Shown: piece by piece, positions 59,891 through 64,000 of the stretch | How positions within the stretch are numbered: the stretch's first letter is position 1 | Layout: each line of letters starts with the position of its first letter | Source of the DNA: Halovivax asiaticus JCM 14624 | GTDB lineage: Archaea; Halobacteriota; Halobacteria; Halobacteriales; Natrialbaceae | NCBI RefSeq assembly: GCF_000337515.1 | Contig: NZ_AOIQ01000021.1 | Coordinates: 117,834 to 181,833 of the forward strand | Length of the DNA stretch: 64,000 nucleotides | Direction of reading: 5' to 3' | Made by a program: the position numbers and the translations under genes | Notes under the pieces: model-generated | The model's input: only the letters and a program-made list of their open reading frames with translations | What the model was told of the DNA's origin: nothing | Database searches by the model: none

Positions 59891-62569
59891 TTAGGCAATC
59901 CGCCGAAGCATTCGCTCGCGGACGACAAGCAGGCTCGGCAACACCAGGATGCACGCCAGGAAGGCGAAGACGATCGCCAGCCCGGTCACGATCCCGAACC
60001 GTTGGAGGGGCGGTGCGAGTGCGAGCGCCAGGACCCCGAACCCTGCGGCCGTGGTCAGCGCACTGCCGAGTAACGCGCCGCCGGTGCCCGTCACGGTCGC
60101 CGACAGCACGTCCTCGATGTTCGTCAGATCCGGATTCGCTTCGCTCCCCGCTCGATTATTCGAGGCTCCTTCGGAGTCCCGCTTCTCACGGCTCACTTCG
60201 TTCGCCGTTCGACTTTCCGAGATTCCTCCGGAATCTCGCTTCTCACTCACAAACCGTTCTCCTAAATGGATGCTGTAGTCGACACCGAGCCCGATCGCGA
60301 GGCTCGTGATGACGGCCGTTTCGCTGTTGAACGGCAGGTCGAGCAGGGCCATCGCGCCGAGCAAACAGGCCAGGGCGGCGACGACGGGGGCCATCGTAAT
60401 CGGGCCGAGGGAGGGGGCGCCGTGGCGGATCCAGTACAGCGCGGTGAGGAAGACGAGGATGACGACCAGGGTGATCGCGAGCGCCTGTACGAGCGTCTCC
60501 AGGAGGGCGTCCTGGACGACCGCGGTCTGGACCGGGCCGCCGGTCGGCGTCGCCGAGACGGGCGCGCTGGCTTCGATTGCCGCGGCAAACGCCTCGACGT
60601 CGGTCGCGACGTCCTGGGCGCTGGCGTCGCCGCGAACGCTCAGGACGAGTCGGATCGAGTCGTACTCGCCGTCGGTGCGTTCTACGACCGTCGCGGTCTG
60701 CTCCGCGTCGGTCTCGTAGAGTACGTCGTACAGCCCGGCAAGGTCTTCGTCGGGGACGTCGTCACCGTTGGTATCCCGCTCGTCGATCGCCTGGGCGACG
60801 GATTCGTTCGTCGCGGCGAGATCGCGGGCGAGCGTGAGCGGTCCGTCGACGGCGGCGCTCCCGTCCGGTCCGGCGTCGATCGTTCCCCACTCGCCACCAC
60901 TCGTCCTCGTCTCCTCGATCGCGGCCAGGATGGCCGGATCCGTGAGGGCTCCCTCCGAATCGGACGGTCGTATCAGTATCTCTGCCTGCGATCCCTCACC
61001 ACCCGCGCGGAAGTTCTCGCCCAGATACGTGGCGTCGTCGGCGATCGTATACGTCCCCGCGGCCAGCGGACCCGGGAGGGATTTCGCCCAGTCGGGCGCG
61101 TCACGCGGGAGGAAATCCGTCTGGTTGAACTCGGTGTCGATCGTCGTCGCCCCGTACGCGCCCGTCGAGGCGAGTACCACCGTGACGAGCACGACGGCGA
61201 TGGGGGCGCGTCGGGCTAGCGTGACACCTGCCGACAGGAGTCGGTTCACCGGGCCGGGGGTCGACCCGAACGCCGGCTTCGCTCGATCCCGGCCGAATCG
61301 GTTCTCGAGCAGTCCGTCGACGACAATCTTCAGCGCGGGGACGAAGACGCCGAACGCGATCAGCGTCGCGAAGATGCCGCCGCCGGAGAGAATCGCGAAG
61401 TCCCTGACCGCGGCAAGCGGACTGACGACGTTCGAGAGGAACCCGACGCCGGTCGAGAACGTGGCCGCCGCGAGCGCGAGGATCACGCCCCCGAGGCCGA
61501 TCGCCATGCCGGTTCGAACGTCGACGTCCGAATCGACGCCGGTGAGTTCACCCGTTCTGGCCTCCCGATAGCGCATGATGACGTGCAACGAGTAGTCGAT
61601 CGCCAGCCCGATCAATAAGAACGGGACCGCGATCAGGAGCTGACTCGACGGGATCTGCAGCCAGCCCATGAGACCCGCGAGCCACGCCATCACGACTGCG
61701 ATTCCGGCGATCGAGAGGAGGACGTCGACGACGTCCCGGTAGGTAACTCCGAGCGCGAATAACACGAGGACGAGCGCGACCGGCGTGATGATCGCGAAGC
61801 TGTCTCCGACGGCGTTCGTCGAGGCTTCGTCGGTGATCCCCTGGCCGAAGACGAAGCCGTCGTCGAAGCGCTCGTCGAACAGCGTCTCGAGTTCGACCTG
61901 CGCGTCGTAGGCCGCCTGGGGCTCCTCGTCGTCGGCCGTGCCGTCGCTCTGGAACGTGAGGATCAGTCGCGACTCGGCGTCCGTACTTCCGGGTTCGTAG
62001 TCGTTCGGCAGAAACGCGGTGGCGTCGGCGCCGGTGGCGCCTCCCGGGTGGCCTGTCTCCCCGGAGAGGACGTCGCCCACAAGCGACTCGACTTCTTCTG
62101 GTGAGCGCGCTTCGAGGGCCGCGATCTGCTCGTCGAGAGTTGGCTGGCTGGTGTCGGGTTGTCCGTTCGCCGTGGCGGCGCGATCCTCGAAGACGGCCGC
62201 GGTGGCGACGATGTTCTCGATGCCCCGGAAGCCGGGTTCGGCGAGCGTCGACTCGACCGACGCCCGCTCCCGTGCGTCAGCCTGCAATCGGAGTCCGTCG
62301 AGGAGCGATTCCTTCGTGAGCACGTCACCGCCCTCGTCGCGTACGACAAGTTGGGTGACGATGCGGTCGTCGGTCTCGTAGTTCGTGGCGACGTAGTCGC
62401 CGGCGCGAGTCTCTGGGGTGTCCACGTCGAATTCGCCGATACCAGCACTTCCGGCGTCACCCACTGCGGCGCCCGCTGCGACGACGGCCGTGAGCACGAC
62501 GACCGCGATCAGCACGGCTCGGCTGTGTTCGGCGATCCACGCGGCGTAGCGGTCGGCCAGATCGGCCAT
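59891..62569 (-). CDS. RND/MMPL family transporter
   Basis: An 892-residue permease with twelve predicted helices in two similar halves, each with a large extracellular loop. The middle stretches PFLLIGLAIDYSLHVIMRYREAR and AIGLGVDYSIHLGERF are the MMPL/SSD-like GxxxDY signatures. Substrates may be lipids or other hydrophobic compounds. After GVDYSIHLGERF there is an in-frame insert of about 45 residues with two copies of an EKRDS repeat (see repeat entry). It is divergent from valS. Confidence 0.9.
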   Translation of the reverse strand: MADLADRYAAWIAEHSRAVLIAVVVLTAVVAAGAAVGDAGSAGIGEFDVDTPETRAGDYVATNYETDDRIVTQLVVRDEGGDVLTKESLLDGLRLQADARERASVESTLAEPGFRGIENIVATAAVFEDRAATANGQPDTSQPTLDEQIAALEARSPEEVESLVGDVLSGETGHPGGATGADATAFLPNDYEPGSTDAESRLILTFQSDGTADDEEPQAAYDAQVELETLFDERFDDGFVFGQGITDEASTNAVGDSFAIITPVALVLVLFALGVTYRDVVDVLLSIAGIAVVMAWLAGLMGWLQIPSSQLLIAVPFLLIGLAIDYSLHVIMRYREARTGELTGVDSDVDVRTGMAIGLGGVILALAAATFSTGVGFLSNVVSPLAAVRDFAILSGGGIFATLIAFGVFVPALKIVVDGLLENRFGRDRAKPAFGSTPGPVNRLLSAGVTLARRAPIAVVLVTVVLASTGAYGATTIDTEFNQTDFLPRDAPDWAKSLPGPLAAGTYTIADDATYLGENFRAGGEGSQAEILIRPSDSEGALTDPAILAAIEETRTSGGEWGTIDAGPDGSAAVDGPLTLARDLAATNESVAQAIDERDTNGDDVPDEDLAGLYDVLYETDAEQTATVVERTDGEYDSIRLVLSVRGDASAQDVATDVEAFAAAIEASAPVSATPTGGPVQTAVVQDALLETLVQALAITLVVILVFLTALYWIRHGAPSLGPITMAPVVAALACLLGAMALLDLPFNSETAVITSLAIGLGVDYSIHLGERFVSEKRDSGGISESRTANEVSREKRDSEGASNNRAGSEANPDLTNIEDVLSATVTGTGGALLGSALTTAAGFGVLALALAPPLQRFGIVTGLAIVFAFLACILVLPSLLVVRERMLRRIA
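60153..60238 (-). repeat. in-frame palindromic repeat in the RND transporter
   Basis: Two units of 57 bases (19 codons) code for EKRDSGGISESRTANEVSR and EKRDSEGASNNRAGSEANP. The second (60218-60238 on +) contains a perfect 9-base palindrome, cgagattcc-tcc-ggaatctcg; the first has the same shape with two mismatches. Codon frame is kept by the 57-base period. Together they form a low-complexity insert between two membrane helices of the transporter. Confidence 0.7.
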
Positions 62570-62949
62570 CTTATCGCCGCCTCCGTTCGTACCAGTGCGT
62601 CCAATTCGGTCGTTCTCGCCCGGTCATTGCTCGCCTTTCGCTGCCGATCGGTCATATAGGTTGGTTCGTGTCCAACGGCGTGGGATTGGCCCCTGACGCG
62701 AAACACCTAACAGGAATGAAGGTGAGGTGCCCGTATGGACGAATCCGTCACCGAGCGCCGGTTCGGCGGGTCCTGCGGAACCGTCTTCGTAGGGGCCGTC
62801 TAGGCCCACCTTTCCTCCCCGTTTCGACGGATGTATTGTCGCCGACTGAAATACGACGAACAACGACCAGTACTACCGATGTTTGACGCTCAGACTGACA
62901 CTTGGCTGCAACCGATGTATCGACGGCGCCCGATCCGGGCGGTGAGACT
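62570..62949. other. intergenic promoter region between RND transporter and valS
   Basis: These 380 bases separate two divergent genes. I see no coding frame with family likeness and no structured RNA. A stretch near 62840-62900 is less GC-rich and could hold the valS promoter. No clear TATA box was found. Confidence 0.5.
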
Positions 62950-64000
62950 ATGACCCGCGAGGGCGACCGAAGTGAGCGCTCGGACGAAGCGAGCGGTGAA
63001 ACCGCGAGCCGCGAGGCCGAAGCGCACACGCCCGAACTCGCCGGGGAGTACGACGCCGAGGCCATCGAATCCCACTGGCAGCGCCGGTGGGTCGAGACCG
63101 ACACTTACGCCTACGAGGGCGATCCCGAACAGGATCCCAACACCGTCTACTCGATCGACACGCCGCCGCCGACGGTCTCGGGAAGTCTGCACATGGGCCA
63201 CCTCTACGGGCAGACACTGCAGGACTTCGCGGCCCGTTTCCAGCGGATGGTCGACGGCGACGTCCTCTTCCCGTTCGGCTACGACGACAACGGCATCGCG
63301 AGCGAGCGCCTCACGGAGGACGAACTCGATATCCGCCACCAGGACTACGAGCGCCAGGAATTCCAGGATCTCTGTCGTGACGTCTGTCAGACGTACGAGG
63401 CCGAGTTCACCGAGAAGATGCAGGGGCTCGGCACCTCGATCGACTGGAATCGTACCTACAAGACGATCGAGCCGCGCGTCCAGCGCATCTCCCAGCTCTC
63501 CTTTCTCGACCTCTACGAGAAGGGACGCGAGTACCGCAAGAAGGCGCCCGCGATCTGGTGTCCCGAGTGCGAGACGGCGATCTCTCAGGTCGAAGTCGAG
63601 GACGACGAGCGTGGCTCGCACTTCAACGACATCGCGTTCGGTATCGCCTCGGAGGGAACCAACCGCGAGGAGTTCGTCATCTCCACGACGCGTCCGGAAC
63701 TCATCCCGGCCTGCGTCGCGGTCTTCGTCCATCCCGAAGACGACGACAACCAGGACCTGATCGGCGAGACAGCTCGCGTCCCCATCTTCGGCCACGAGGT
63801 GCCGATCATCGAAGACGAGCGCGTCGACATGGAGAAGGGCAGCGGGGTCGTCATGTGCTGTACCTTCGGCGACCAGAACGACATCGAGTGGTACCAGGCC
63901 CACGACCTCCCGCTGCGCGTCGCCATCGACGAGACCGCGACGATGACCGACCTCGCCGGGGAGTACGAGGGCCTCTCGACCGAGGAAGCGCGCAAGGCCA
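62950..64000 (+). CDS. valS: valyl-tRNA synthetase, N-terminal part
   Basis: The gene is cut by the window end after about 350 residues. The ATG at 62950 gives a disordered acidic start, then ESHWQRRWVETDTY and the class-I HIGH motif as PPPTVSGSLHMGHLYGQTLQD. CPECETAISQVEVED is the zinc-like CP1 entry, and ISTTRPELIPACVAVFVHPED belongs to the editing domain. It charges tRNA-Val. No intein is seen in this part. Confidence 0.95.
   Translation, partial: MTREGDRSERSDEASGETASREAEAHTPELAGEYDAEAIESHWQRRWVETDTYAYEGDPEQDPNTVYSIDTPPPTVSGSLHMGHLYGQTLQDFAARFQRMVDGDVLFPFGYDDNGIASERLTEDELDIRHQDYERQEFQDLCRDVCQTYEAEFTEKMQGLGTSIDWNRTYKTIEPRVQRISQLSFLDLYEKGREYRKKAPAIWCPECETAISQVEVEDDERGSHFNDIAFGIASEGTNREEFVISTTRPELIPACVAVFVHPEDDDNQDLIGETARVPIFGHEVPIIEDERVDMEKGSGVVMCCTFGDQNDIEWYQAHDLPLRVAIDETATMTDLAGEYEGLSTEEARKA

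Noticed and set aside
62700-62949. Upstream leader or riboswitch for valS (T-box-like)
   Set aside because: No specifier loop or antiterminator pattern can be recognised, and T-boxes are not known in archaea.
1-64000. CRISPR array
   Set aside because: No regularly spaced repeats of 25-40 bases were seen. The only direct repeats are the island copies and the in-frame gene repeats.

Overview
The window is a high-GC chromosomal segment of a haloarchaeon (class Halobacteria). Its proteins are acidic, rich in Asp, Glu and Thr and poor in Lys. It carries archaeal housekeeping genes (aIF5A, archaeal-type DnaG, HemA, ValS, a cis-prenyltransferase and a DUF92 membrane kinase-like protein), haloarchaeal histidine kinases and a heliorhodopsin. 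The genus cannot be read from the sequence with confidence.

Layout. Bases 1-3200 hold the end of a TrkA-type regulator, a TrkH potassium channel and a YchF/OBG-like GTPase. Bases 3250-6340 hold a decayed vapBC pair with a clear palindromic operator, an Asp/Glu racemase, a heliorhodopsin and a flavin-binding PPOX protein. Bases 6550-16300 are a signalling and surface-carbohydrate region: a Tat-type lipoprotein resembling a glycosidase, two histidine kinases lying tail to tail, a receiver-PAS protein without a kinase domain, and a tight operon of response regulator, HEAT-repeat membrane protein and processive family-2 glycosyltransferase. Bases 16500-18450 are a graveyard of small Cys-rich genes, a broken toxin-antitoxin pair and a foldable inverted-repeat element. 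An acyl-CoA synthetase follows.

Bases 20275-34869 form a distinctly AT-richer defence island. A 17-bp perfect direct repeat lies at its two ends, and a second 44-bp repeat (one mismatch) brackets its first gene. It carries a PD-(D/E)XK nuclease and a five-gene operon: a GHKL ATPase fused to an HExxH metalloprotease, a 38-residue zinc ribbon, an Mrr nuclease, a small protein and a two-TM coiled-coil protein. Next come a DUF1917-like protein and a divergent DnaQ-type exonuclease. A three-gene set follows: a TIM-barrel protein with tentative likeness to tRNA-guanine transglycosylase/DpdA, a redox-dead DsbA-fold protein with a long acidic tail and a winged helix, and a DUF6884/YaaA-like protein. 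The island ends with a PanA-RelE toxin-antitoxin pair, an integrase-neighbour-type DNA-binding remnant and a type IIG restriction-modification enzyme. No integrase is present. The ATPase-protease operon and the TIM-barrel/DsbA/DUF6884 set are the best candidates for undescribed systems.

From 35000 to 64000 the content is mostly core: an SSF symporter with a previously easy-to-miss 59-residue accessory subunit, Nif3, another vapBC pair with a frameshifted toxin, an acetamidase, agmatinase coupled to aIF5A, an aminotransferase, an enolase-superfamily protein, an ABC1/UbiB kinase, Hsp20, Bat-like and ArsR-like regulators, HemA, a polyprenol-lipid cluster (cis-prenyltransferase, small membrane protein, degenerate second cis-prenyltransferase, DUF92), DnaG, an orphan CARF-like/wHTH regulator (DUF6293 type), an RND/MMPL transporter and the start of valS.

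Two themes cross the window. All three vapC-type toxin genes are broken while their antitoxins are better preserved. Short palindromic repeats sit in frame inside protein-coding genes (both histidine kinases and the RND transporter) and add repeated peptides.
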